Positions 26,665 through 34,294 of a stretch of 64,000 nucleotides of DNA are shown here, piece after piece; positions within the stretch are counted from its first letter, which is position 1, and every line of letters begins with the position of its first letter. The notes below the pieces were generated by a model. It was not told the origin of the DNA. It worked only from the letters and a program-made list of their open reading frames with translations, and did not search any database. The translations under genes and the position numbers were made by a program. This DNA is from Verrucomicrobia bacterium S94 (GTDB lineage Bacteria > Verrucomicrobiota > Kiritimatiellia > Kiritimatiellales > Pontiellaceae), in contig CP036201.1 of NCBI GenBank assembly GCA_004299845.1, positions 2,604,001 to 2,668,000 of the forward strand, read 5' to 3'.

Positions 26665-27622
26665 ACACATCTCGCTCACCGCTCTATGTACTGTACTGCT
26701 CGCCGGCTGCGCATCGAAACAGTATGGCGAAGAGGAGTTTCTTACTGAACGCGAACAGAAACAGGCTCTGGCCCGCACAAAACCGCCTCAGTACTTCGGT
26801 TTCCATGCCTTCCCGACCCAAGGCGGCATCGGCTTCCGCGGCCAGGCACGACTGCACCCGAACCACCAGGCGGAGATGGATTTTATCAACCATGTACCCG
26901 TCATTAAATTCCGGGGAAAGATGGCCCGCAACAACGGCAACGCCCTGCTCGATTTCAGCTCTCCGCTGACCTGGATGGAATACTCGACCGCCGAGGAGTT
27001 CGGAGCCACCTTCATGAGCATGAATGATAAATACATTCCCTATCGCGGTCAGTTCGCCAACGATGTAAAAGCCTATGCCGCCGTCATTGGCCAATTGCGT
27101 TTCGATCAGCTCTTCATGGAATATGTACCGTTGTATATCCGCATGTCACGCGGCGCTCTGGGTCCGTTTGCTCGGAATATATTTGACCCGGAAATTCACA
27201 TGTCGGTCGGCTGGGATCTCCTGAGCCAGTTTGAAACCATCCAGATCAACCCACGTGACGAAGTGATAATTTTCTCTTCGAGTCATCCCTACACCCCCCA
27301 CGAGGACCTGCTGCTTTCCAAAGCACAGATCAAGCGCGTATCCGGATACGGCCTGTGTGTAGACGGCGCTATTTACGGGAACCCGACGCCAATCGTAATC
27401 GATTTGGCCGGCGATTTCTATCTGACCCGAAGTGACAAAAAAGTAGCACAGACCAAACAGGTCAGCCTCGGGGATCTGGTGATACGTAAAGTCAACACCA
27501 GACATCTTCCGTTTCAGGGTGCACTGCCGCGCGCAGGGCGTAAGCTGCTGGAGAATTATCTGATTACGGTCTGTCCGCAACAGAACGTAGTGTATTTTGA
27601 ACGCTATCCGGAACCGGAATAA
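26654..27622 (+). CDS. Lipoprotein with degenerate aspartic-protease fold (DTG lost)
   Basis: A 322-residue lipoprotein with Cys19 in LLAGC. It is a clear paralogue of the next gene: both share V-x-x-x-P-x-I-(K/R)-(F/V), N-A-L-L-D, the Y-V-P-L-Y-I-R-M/T-P-L-Y-V-R-M strand, G-(W/Y)-D-L-L and a common C-terminal VVYFER. The position of the protease Asp-Thr-Gly reads Asp100-Phe-Ser, and the second-lobe Asp250 sits in VIDLAGDFY. The fold is therefore likely retained without normal catalysis. It could be a binding or regulatory partner of its neighbour. Confidence 0.65.
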   Translation: MMIKHISLTALCTVLLAGCASKQYGEEEFLTEREQKQALARTKPPQYFGFHAFPTQGGIGFRGQARLHPNHQAEMDFINHVPVIKFRGKMARNNGNALLDFSSPLTWMEYSTAEEFGATFMSMNDKYIPYRGQFANDVKAYAAVIGQLRFDQLFMEYVPLYIRMSRGALGPFARNIFDPEIHMSVGWDLLSQFETIQINPRDEVIIFSSSHPYTPHEDLLLSKAQIKRVSGYGLCVDGAIYGNPTPIVIDLAGDFYLTRSDKKVAQTKQVSLGDLVIRKVNTRHLPFQGALPRAGRKLLENYLITVCPQQNVVYFERYPEPE

Positions 27623-27623
27623 T

Positions 27624-28583
27624 ATGAACGGCCGCCTACAGACACTAATTGCCGGCCTGATGGCGGCGGGCAGCATCCAGGCTCAGAAAGAATTCGTGAT
27701 GCCGCGAATGCAGCAAAACACCTATCTCTGGCATGCAAAGCCGGCCGAACAGTTCGGCTTGAAAACAGTGGAAAGTGAGAGCGGCCCCGCTTACGCCGGC
27801 TCCGCAAAAATCATTCCGGAACAACTGGTCACTATTGCGTTTGAAGCCGGTCCGATCCCTATTATCCGCGTCTCCGGGATGTCCGCATCTGAAAATCTGA
27901 ATGCCCTGCTCGATACCGGATCACCGGTATCGTGGATGGAATTCGGAACGGCACAGAAATTTGATGCCGTCTTCCTGGGCACTGCCCGGAATCCCATACC
28001 CTATACAGGCAAACTGAACACCGGAAAAGCACCAGGCTATGCAGCGGCGGTTCCCTTCATGAAACTGGGTGATATTGAAGTGGAAAATACCCCGCTATAC
28101 GTCCGTATGGCCCTGAATTCGCTGGGCCCGCTGGCGCGAGGCATTAAAGCCCCGCAGGTTGACGCGGTCTTCGGTTATGACCTGCTGAAAAACTTTGAAT
28201 ATATCCGCTTTGATTTCCGAACACGGGAAGTCCGCTTTTCTTCATCCGATATCTATGTCCCGGAAACCGATCTGCTGATGTCCATCTGCAGCATCGTTTC
28301 CGTTCCGGAAGGCGGGCTGGCGGTTGAGGGCGGTATTTCCGGAAGCTCTACTCCGATTATTCTCGATGTAGCCGGCGATTACCACTTTTCACGCGGAGAT
28401 GCGAAAGTGAAGATTACGCGGCAGGTGAGTCTGGGCGATGCGGTCTGGCGCAAAGTCCCCACCCTGCTGCTGCCAACCGGAGAAGAGCGCATGCCGCGCG
28501 CCGGGCGGAAAATGCTGGAAATGTACACGGTGACCATCTGTCCGAAAAAGAACGTGGTCTATTTCGAGCGTCTGCCGGAATAA
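27624..28583 (+). CDS. Exported retropepsin/pepsin-like aspartic protease
   Basis: A 319-residue protein with signal peptide 1-20 (ends SIQA). ALLDTGSPVSWME holds Asp97-Thr98-Gly99, the aspartic-protease signature. A retropepsin-type hydrophobic-Gly and strand pattern follows, ending DAVFGYDLLKNFEYIRF. A second lobe contains IILDVAGDY (Asp248), a weakened DTG. Two lobes in one chain could form a pepsin-like pair, or the first lobe could dimerise. It starts 1 base after the preceding paralogue's stop codon. The last 25 bp overlap, convergently, the YgbA-like gene. Confidence 0.68.
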   Translation: MNGRLQTLIAGLMAAGSIQAQKEFVMPRMQQNTYLWHAKPAEQFGLKTVESESGPAYAGSAKIIPEQLVTIAFEAGPIPIIRVSGMSASENLNALLDTGSPVSWMEFGTAQKFDAVFLGTARNPIPYTGKLNTGKAPGYAAAVPFMKLGDIEVENTPLYVRMALNSLGPLARGIKAPQVDAVFGYDLLKNFEYIRFDFRTREVRFSSSDIYVPETDLLMSICSIVSVPEGGLAVEGGISGSSTPIILDVAGDYHFSRGDAKVKITRQVSLGDAVWRKVPTLLLPTGEERMPRAGRKMLEMYTVTICPKKNVVYFERLPE

Positions 28584-28867
28584 CATCTGGAACGGACCAG
28601 ATGACGAATTGCCATCACCGGATGCCGCGCCAGCATCCGCGGACCGGAAAAACGCATAACCTCTTTCACGCGCTCGCGCATTTCCGGCTTATAGCAATGA
28701 ACCGTGCAATTCTCGCACGTCGGTTTTTCAGTTCCGAATGGACATTTTTCAATACGCATTCGGGCATAATCCAGCAGTTCCCGGCATTCAGCACAACAGG
28801 GTTCCCTATGATTTCTCCGGCAGTACAGCCGGACCATGGCTTCTATGGTTCTATATTCGAAATTCAT
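28559..28867 (-). CDS. YgbA-like protein (nitrous-oxide-stimulated-promoter family)
   Basis: A 102-residue Cys-rich protein. Cysteines 16, 24, 25, 28, 42, 51, 54 and 58 and the stretch CENCTVHCYKPEMRERV, then VMRFSGPRM, match PF11756 (YgbA). E. coli YgbA is linked to recovery from nitric oxide stress, and the Cys pattern suggests metal or iron-sulphur binding. It is convergent with the protease-like gene and divergent from the porin. Confidence 0.88.
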   Translation of the reverse strand: MNFEYRTIEAMVRLYCRRNHREPCCAECRELLDYARMRIEKCPFGTEKPTCENCTVHCYKPEMRERVKEVMRFSGPRMLARHPVMAIRHLVRSRCYSGRRSK

Positions 28868-28893
28868 ACTCTACCCGCCCGGAATGATCCGAC

Positions 28894-28921
28894 TTGATTC
28901 AGCACTATATTCGACTATGTT
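28894..28921 (+). promoter_or_regulatory. Possible promoter of the porin gene
   Basis: TTGATT (28894-28899) and TATGTT (28916-28921) are 16 bp apart and 46 bp upstream of the chosen start. It is a reasonable match but visual only. Confidence 0.35.
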
Positions 28922-28966
28922 CCTTTTATATAACAGAATCATGCCTAACAACGAAAGGGGATGCAC

Positions 28967-30202
28967 ATGAAACATCTGTTGATTACCGCCACGCTGATTT
29001 CCACTGCGGCATTTGCAGAAAAAGCAGTGGTCGAAACACCCGCTGAAGCAAAAGTGGAAGAAGACCGGATGAATAAAGAATGGCCTTCACTTGATGAATG
29101 GGCTACAGCAGAAAAACTGAAGGAGGGAAATCTGTCCGCTGAAGTGTTGCTGGGGTATGAATTTGTCGACCAGTCCGGCAACGGTCTGAAAAATGCCCAC
29201 GCACTGCTCAGCCGTGCCAGAGTTACCTATGAGGCGGAAAACGAAGAAGGCTTCGGCGGAAAAATCCTGGGCCAGTATGTCGGTCCGATTAATGACCATT
29301 TTTCTCCGGAAGATCCGGCGTACGACACGGTCAACGACCCCGAATCGTTCAGACTGCACGAAGCCTATCTTTCCTATACCGGATACGACACACATGCCCG
29401 GATTGGCTCGCAGGAAATCATTCTCGATAATGCCCGCTTCATCGGCAATGTCGGATGGCGGTTCAATGCCCAGTCCTTCAATGCTGCACTCGTGCAGAAT
29501 GAATCCATTGAAAACCTGAAACTGCTCTATGCCTACGCCGACAGCATCAACGAGATCAGCGGCGAAGTGAACCACAACCGCCAGTACCACCTGATGAACG
29601 GCGAATACAAAATCGGTAAAAATCATCATATCTCCGCATTTGCCTATCTGCAGCGTAATGACGGCTCCGCCGATATCGATACTTTCGGTGCCCGTTTCCG
29701 GGGAAAAACAGAAACGTTTTCCCACGATGCCATGATTGCTTTTCAGCGGGACGCCTACTACGGTTCTCTCTCTGGTATGCTCGACCTCGAAGCAGCAGAT
29801 ATCGAACTCGGAACCGAATATATCTCCGGCGGGGATACATCCCGGGAACGCTTCCAGACACTGAATGGAACAGCACACGCCTTCAACGGCTGGGCCGATG
29901 TCTTCCTGGATACCGGGGCCGGACGGCCGCTCGGACTCGTCGATGTCTGGCTTAAAGGCATCGTCACTCCTTCGGAAAGTCTGGACCTCATTGCGGTGTA
30001 CCACTATTTCAACACGGCCGCCGAAACACCCGCCGGCTCCTTTTCCGGAAATCTCGGTAACGAAATCGATGCGATGGTAAAATATAAAATCTGCAGGAAT
30101 TTCGAAGCATTAACCGGCGCCGCCTTCTATATGAAAGGCGAAAGCGGAAGTCCAACCGAGGACAAAACCGTGTTCTGGCTCCGCGGCACACTGCATTTCT
30201 AA
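28967..30202 (+). CDS. Alginate-export-type outer-membrane porin
   Basis: A 411-residue beta-barrel protein with signal peptide about 1-17 (ends AAFA). LLGYEFVDQSGNGLKNAHALLSR-type strands and the conserved LHEAYLSYTGYDTHARIGSQEI are typical of the alginate-export (AlgE/coronamic) barrel family. The C-terminus ends LRGTLHF with the terminal Phe insertion signal. The ATG at 28967 is 6 bases past AAAGGGG and is preferred over the ATG at 28961. The substrate is unknown. A strong terminator follows. Confidence 0.8.
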   Translation: MKHLLITATLISTAAFAEKAVVETPAEAKVEEDRMNKEWPSLDEWATAEKLKEGNLSAEVLLGYEFVDQSGNGLKNAHALLSRARVTYEAENEEGFGGKILGQYVGPINDHFSPEDPAYDTVNDPESFRLHEAYLSYTGYDTHARIGSQEIILDNARFIGNVGWRFNAQSFNAALVQNESIENLKLLYAYADSINEISGEVNHNRQYHLMNGEYKIGKNHHISAFAYLQRNDGSADIDTFGARFRGKTETFSHDAMIAFQRDAYYGSLSGMLDLEAADIELGTEYISGGDTSRERFQTLNGTAHAFNGWADVFLDTGAGRPLGLVDVWLKGIVTPSESLDLIAVYHYFNTAAETPAGSFSGNLGNEIDAMVKYKICRNFEALTGAAFYMKGESGSPTEDKTVFWLRGTLHF

Positions 30203-30228
30203 AACCGTAAAACTGTAACACGATGTTC

Positions 30229-30258
30229 AGAGGCTGGATTCTTCCAGCCTCTTTTTTT
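30229..30258 (+). terminator. Terminator of the porin gene
   Basis: AGAGGCTGG and CCAGCCTCT form a 9-bp stem with a 6-base loop followed by seven T. Confidence 0.9.
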
Positions 30259-30640
30259 AGGGTCTTCCGCTGAATCTGAGGGTGAAACAAGTCGAGTTGA
30301 CCACAGCTCCGGCGGCGAGGCGTCTTGGGGCCGACGGATCTATGGACAACTCTCGGAAAAATGGCTCTTTGGGTCGCAATCTCCAACGGAAGCTCCGTTT
30401 CAAGAGGCTGTGCAGGGGCGGGATTTTCTCGTACGAGAAATAAACAGCTCCTTTTGGGGCATAAAAACAACATTCATAGGGATTTTGAGCCATTTAGCTC
30501 AGAGATTACCCACAGATGCTGCGGAAGAGGCTGTCTTAAAAGCTTCACCATAAAACCCGTTATTGAAAACGTTCCTCACGCATGCGGAATAATTTTAATA
30601 AAATTCTATACTTCAGAGTAACGCTTCAGACCTTTCATAC
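30259..30640. other. Gene-poor stretch, possible element remnant
   Basis: No convincing gene is visible. Short frames exist on both strands but lack ribosome sites and recognisable motifs. The stretch contains a perfect 16-bp palindrome TTTCTCGTACGAGAAA (30425-30440). Near 30521 the bases GAGGCTGTCTTAAAAG resemble the ends of some insertion sequences. No transposase is present. Confidence 0.3.
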
Positions 30641-30772
30641 GTATACATTAATGAACCCAACACAACCTAAATAGTGAAGCTCGCAGCTCAAGTGAACCCA
30701 AACCCGTTGCACCAGCTTCTTAAAATTACTCCGATTACCCCGGCCTAACCCCCGGGGTTTTCTTTTTCAGAC
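30641..30772 (+). repeat. Left copy of repeat flanking the kinase-sigma module
   Basis: This block shares with 33898-34015, in the same order and at similar spacing, GTATACATT, CAAGTGAACCCAAA, TTACTCCGA and the 18-mer CGGCCTAACCCCCGGGGT. The spacing from first to second block is 48 versus 46 bases. It ends in a terminator-like hairpin with no gene before it, which could mean a small RNA gene or a duplicated boundary. Confidence 0.6.
30737..30767 (+). terminator. Orphan terminator-like hairpin (left repeat)
   Basis: ACCCCGG pairs with CCGGGGT around an 8-base loop, followed by a T-rich tract. The nearest upstream gene on this strand already has its own terminator 500 bp away. Confidence 0.55.
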
Positions 30773-30802
30773 TGTCGCGTGCAAATGAAACTCACCTTAT
30801 AT

Positions 30803-30824
30803 TTCATACATTTAAATGTATGAA
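30803..30824. promoter_or_regulatory. Palindromic operator, upstream copy
   Basis: A perfect 22-bp palindrome with arms TTCATACATT and AATGTATGAA around a central TA. It lies 59 bp upstream of an almost identical site that overlaps the kinase promoter. The layout suggests a dimeric regulator that may bridge the two. Confidence 0.7.
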
Positions 30825-30846
30825 GTAGAGATTATTACTTCAGTTT

Positions 30847-30876
30847 TTGACTGATATTATTTTCATACATTAAAAT
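30847..30876 (+). promoter_or_regulatory. Promoter of the kinase-sigma operon
   Basis: TTGACT (30847-30852) and TAAAAT (30871-30876) are 18 bp apart, and each matches 5 of 6 consensus bases. The -10 element and much of the spacer lie inside the operator at 30862-30883. The leader would be about 110 bases. Confidence 0.6.
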
Positions 30877-30883
30877 GTATGAA
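30862..30883. promoter_or_regulatory. Palindromic operator overlapping the kinase promoter
   Basis: It has the same arms as the site at 30803-30824, TTCATACATT and AATGTATGAA, with centre AA. It covers the -10 region, a position typical for repression. Confidence 0.7.
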
Positions 30884-30994
30884 TTAAAAGAACGCAGCCA
30901 CTGAATGTTTTCAAATTCCGTGTTCTGATAAGGAGGAACTTCCTTTTTTTTTGCCCGGGTGAATCACCCATGCTAGCTTTCCCATAGGTCAATT

Positions 30995-33205
30995 ATGGAC
31001 GATCCTAAAGACAAGCCTCAGAAAACCAACGCTCCGAAACGCGAGATCGGGAACGCCAGCCTCTTCGCGGATGACATCATCTTTTCCAGTACTGAAAAAA
31101 TTCTTTTTGAAGAGGATCTGGAACGCAATCCAGCCAGCGGACGCGGTGGTCTAATGGATGGAAATCCTGAGGACCGTTATTCGGTCAGCAAAAAACTGAA
31201 CGAAGGCGGAATGAAATCAATCTGGGAGGTCGATGACCATCGGACCGCCCGGAAAGTGGCAATGGCACTGATTCAGGATTCAAGAATTGCTTCCGAGGAT
31301 GATATCGATTCATTTCTTTATGAAGCCCGGCTAACGGCAAATCTACAGCACCCGAATATCATTCCGATCTACGATATCGCTCTGGATGAAAACGGGAATC
31401 CTTATTTTACAATGAAAGCGTTAAAGGGGGAAACGCTGGGCGATATCCTTAAGCAGTTGCGAAACGGAAACCCTGAATATATTGCACGTTATACCCGTAC
31501 GCACCTGCTCGGTATTTTCCTGAAAGTCTGTAATGCCATCGACTATGCCCACACCAAAGGCGTAATCCATCTTGATCTGAAACCTTCGAATGTAAACGTC
31601 GGTGATTTCGGCGATGTACATGTACTCGACTGGGGACTCTCCACACTGATTACACACCTCAATGAATATGACGGGGAACCGATTTCCTGGCAGAGCATGG
31701 ATGATGTAGAGCTGGAGAACGGCCAGACCCTTACCCGCTATCTAGAAGGGTCCGCGAAACGGCGCGAACGTAAAAATACGGTGGGCGGAACACCGGGCTA
31801 TATGGCACCGGAGCAGGCACAGGGCGTTCCGTCGGATATTGTTTTCCAGACCGACGTCTACATGCTCGGTTCCCTCCTCTATGAAATTCTGACCTACAAC
31901 TGCCCCATAAAAGGAGACACCGTAAAAGAAGTACTGCAGAAAACGGTGCGTGCTGATTTTCAGGCACCTGGAGAGCGTGCACCGGAACGGAAAATTCCGG
32001 CCGCACTCAATGCCATTGTTATGAAAGCCATGGCGCTAGATCCTGCAGACCGCTATCCGAATGTCGCGGCCCTGATCAGCGATATCCATAAATATCAGGA
32101 AGGATTTGCAACCACAGCAGAAAACCCGACATTCATCACGCATGTACTGCTGCTGGTGAAACGGCATAAACTGGCCGTCAGTCTGGTCGCCGCAACAATC
32201 GCAATAATTGCCGCCGTCACAATTCGCAGTTTTCAATCAGTAAAACGAAGCGAGCAGATCGCTCTGAATGCGCTCGGCAGATTACAGGAAAAGAATGAAT
32301 ATATTGCCAGCACAGCAAGACAGGTCGCCCCGGACTATCTCAACCTCGCACGCCAGCAGGAAAACGACCTGGCTTTTTCCAAAGCCGGCAAATCCCTCGA
32401 CACAGCCTTGGCTTTCGATCCCGAGCTGGCCGATGCCTGGCTCCTGAAAGGCAGAATGCTGATGGCCCAGCGCGACTTTTCCAAGGCCTGGAACATTCTT
32501 TCCGGTCAGCATGGTCACGCCGTTACCAAAGAACCGCCATCCATCCGTTTGGCAAAAAAATACAGCGATCTTGATCAGGTGACGGACGAACTGCTGCCCC
32601 GGTTAGTAAAAGATTTTGTGGCCTACAACGTTGCCGGGCAACTTCCTCGCTTTTTCTACGAGCTGAACAGATCCGGCTTTCAGGCTGAAACACGGTTCCC
32701 CGCCCTTGCCGAAGCGCTCGAAATTCTCAATCCGGAAGCCGGTGAAATCAATTTAAAGTGGCAGCCGACCGGTTCCAACGGATGGATCATCGATATCGAC
32801 GGCAATCCGGGACTGGATGATATAACACCACTGTGCGGCCTTAAGATCACGATGCTCAATCTGAATAACTCCGGTAGTCCCGATCTCCGTCTGCTGACTG
32901 AACCGGGCATGGTAGAACTCCGCTTAAGCGGAAGTCAGTTAAACCATCTTTTCGATCTCGATCCACTGACTTCACTTCAGTCACTTGATATCAGCGGAAC
33001 GAATATTCGTAATATTTCAAACATTCTGAAGTATTCCCGCCTCCGGACGCTTGATATCAGCCGGATTGAAGATCTATCCATCTCTCCCCGGCTGATCTGG
33101 CTTCGTAATCTGAAAATGCTGACGGTGTCCGAAGCCTTCCGCGAAGATCCCACGATCCAGTCCTTGTCCCGGCGCGGTGTAATCATTATTTATTCCGACA
33201 TGTAA
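30995..33205 (+). CDS. Membrane Ser/Thr-type kinase with leucine-rich C-terminus, unusual lysine placement
   Basis: A 736-residue protein. The kinase domain (about 62-375) has the glycine loop LNEGGMKSIWEV, alpha-C Glu110, HLDLKPSN (192-199), Asp212-Trp-Gly and GTPGYMAPEQ. The beta-3 lysine position reads VAMA with Ala91, while Lys74 is in the glycine loop, a WNK-like arrangement. A membrane helix lies at about 389-410. An exported helical repeat part and leucine-rich repeats follow (LTSLQSLDISGTNIRNIS, then LRTLDISRI). It probably signals to the ECF sigma factor encoded 1 base downstream. Regulation: the operator pair at 30.8 kb. Confidence 0.85.
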   Translation: MDDPKDKPQKTNAPKREIGNASLFADDIIFSSTEKILFEEDLERNPASGRGGLMDGNPEDRYSVSKKLNEGGMKSIWEVDDHRTARKVAMALIQDSRIASEDDIDSFLYEARLTANLQHPNIIPIYDIALDENGNPYFTMKALKGETLGDILKQLRNGNPEYIARYTRTHLLGIFLKVCNAIDYAHTKGVIHLDLKPSNVNVGDFGDVHVLDWGLSTLITHLNEYDGEPISWQSMDDVELENGQTLTRYLEGSAKRRERKNTVGGTPGYMAPEQAQGVPSDIVFQTDVYMLGSLLYEILTYNCPIKGDTVKEVLQKTVRADFQAPGERAPERKIPAALNAIVMKAMALDPADRYPNVAALISDIHKYQEGFATTAENPTFITHVLLLVKRHKLAVSLVAATIAIIAAVTIRSFQSVKRSEQIALNALGRLQEKNEYIASTARQVAPDYLNLARQQENDLAFSKAGKSLDTALAFDPELADAWLLKGRMLMAQRDFSKAWNILSGQHGHAVTKEPPSIRLAKKYSDLDQVTDELLPRLVKDFVAYNVAGQLPRFFYELNRSGFQAETRFPALAEALEILNPEAGEINLKWQPTGSNGWIIDIDGNPGLDDITPLCGLKITMLNLNNSGSPDLRLLTEPGMVELRLSGSQLNHLFDLDPLTSLQSLDISGTNIRNISNILKYSRLRTLDISRIEDLSISPRLIWLRNLKMLTVSEAFREDPTIQSLSRRGVIIIYSDM

Positions 33206-33206
33206 C

Positions 33207-33815
33207 ATGAGTGAAGAAAACCAATATCAAACGCGGGTCACCCTGCTTACGAAGCTGAAAAAGACCGAGAACCATGAAGCGTGGATCGAGTTCGAAACGA
33301 TTTACCGCCCCTTCATTCTCAGCCTGATTCTGCGTATGGGCATTAATGCCGACGATGCCGAGGACATCAGCCAGGCCGTACTTACGAAGGTCTGGCAGAA
33401 AATCGAGGATTTTGAATACAACCAGAATAAGGGCAAATTTCATAACTGGCTGGCCGCCATGACACGCAATACCGTGAAGGATTTTTTCCGAACGAAAAAA
33501 AACTTCATTACCGGACGTGATTCGGTGGAATATCAGGAGCAGTATGTCTCCATCGAAGAGCACGTACTTCCCGATATTGAAAATCTTGCGCGCGAAGAAT
33601 GGGTGCTGCACATTACCAATCTGGCTTGGGATAACATCAAAAACGACATCTACAAGACCAAACGGGACGTATTCAAACTCGTATCCGATGAAGTCCCAAC
33701 AAGGGAAATTGCCGCCAAACTGGGTATTTCCGAAGCCAGCGTCCGGGTATACAAAGCAGAAGTGTTTGAAAAAATGCGCGCGGAAATCACCCGGCTCAAC
33801 CGGGAACTGGGCTGA
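33207..33815 (+). CDS. ECF sigma factor coupled to the kinase
   Basis: A 202-residue sigma-70-like protein. Region 2 includes DAEDISQAVLTKVWQKIEDF and KFHNWLAAMTRNTVKDFFR. Region 4 carries VPTREIAAKLGISEASVRVY as the -35-binding helix-turn-helix. The ATG is 1 base after the kinase stop codon. Kinase-linked ECF groups lack a classical anti-sigma and are thought to be controlled by phosphorylation, which I infer here. Two terminator-like hairpins follow. Confidence 0.9.
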   Translation: MSEENQYQTRVTLLTKLKKTENHEAWIEFETIYRPFILSLILRMGINADDAEDISQAVLTKVWQKIEDFEYNQNKGKFHNWLAAMTRNTVKDFFRTKKNFITGRDSVEYQEQYVSIEEHVLPDIENLAREEWVLHITNLAWDNIKNDIYKTKRDVFKLVSDEVPTREIAAKLGISEASVRVYKAEVFEKMRAEITRLNRELG

Positions 33816-33846
33816 AACCGGGATTCCGGCGTTTTTACCAGCATTG

Positions 33847-33872
33847 GCACTTTTTAAAAAAAGTGCGTTTTT
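33847..33872 (+). terminator. Terminator of the kinase-sigma operon
   Basis: GCACTTTTT and AAAAAGTGC form a stem followed by GTTTTT. It is 32 bp past the sigma-factor stop codon. Confidence 0.75.
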
Positions 33873-33897
33873 CAGTAACACCGCTCCGTCCCCCCTC

Positions 33898-34015
33898 GTA
33901 TACATTGGTACAACCCATTTCATACCGGGCACCAGCGGCAACCCAAGTGAACCCAAATTCACCGCCGCCCGTTACTCCGAAAAGAACCCGGCCTAACCCC
34001 CGGGGTCTTTTTTTG
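33898..34015 (+). repeat. Right copy of repeat flanking the kinase-sigma module
   Basis: Matches 30641-30772 in four ordered blocks including the exact 18-mer CGGCCTAACCCCCGGGGT (33989-34006). It ends in a hairpin followed by T (33986-34014) although the sigma gene already has its own terminator. Confidence 0.6.
33986..34014 (+). terminator. Second terminator-like hairpin (right repeat)
   Basis: ACCCGG pairs with CCGGGG-T around a C-rich loop, followed by TCTTTTTTT. The stem is slightly weaker than in the left copy. Confidence 0.5.
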
Positions 34016-34268
34016 TCCGGTCAACAAATTCCTGATATGATCCCGAACAAAGGGAAAAATGCACAGGAGCTTTATGCTCTTGCTGCTCAAAACAGGTCGA
34101 CACACGGACCCTGAATACATTGATCGCAAGGTCTCGCATCAGTATATCGACCTGCCTGTTCAGCCTCACAATGCGAATACAAGCAGATCTGAACGACTGA
34201 ATCACATCTCCCCGGAAAGTCCGAAAAAAATTCAGCCGGAAAGACAGAGTGAATCACCAATCTAAGGC

Positions 34269-34285
34269 ATTCCAATATTTGGAAC
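34269..34285. repeat. Intergenic inverted repeat, TTCCA/TGGAA family
   Basis: ATTCCAATATTTGGAAC lies 10 bp past the stop codon of the minus-strand MATE gene. Confidence 0.6.
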
Positions 34286-34294
34286 ACTTTTCTA

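Larger units (their letters stand above)
33816..34294. other. Gene-free region after the sigma factor
   Basis: Holds the sigma-gene terminator, the right copy of the flanking repeat and an inverted repeat at 34269. The short frames between 34059 and 34265 show no family motif or ribosome site and are not called. Confidence 0.5.

Noticed and set aside
30257-30493. Possible 78-residue minus-strand gene before the kinase module
   Set aside because: No ribosome site, no recognisable domain and an odd composition; a neighbouring frame on the same strand is equally open.
34059-34265. Possible 68-residue gene between the sigma factor and MATE genes
   Set aside because: No Shine-Dalgarno site, low-complexity polar sequence and no neighbour logic.
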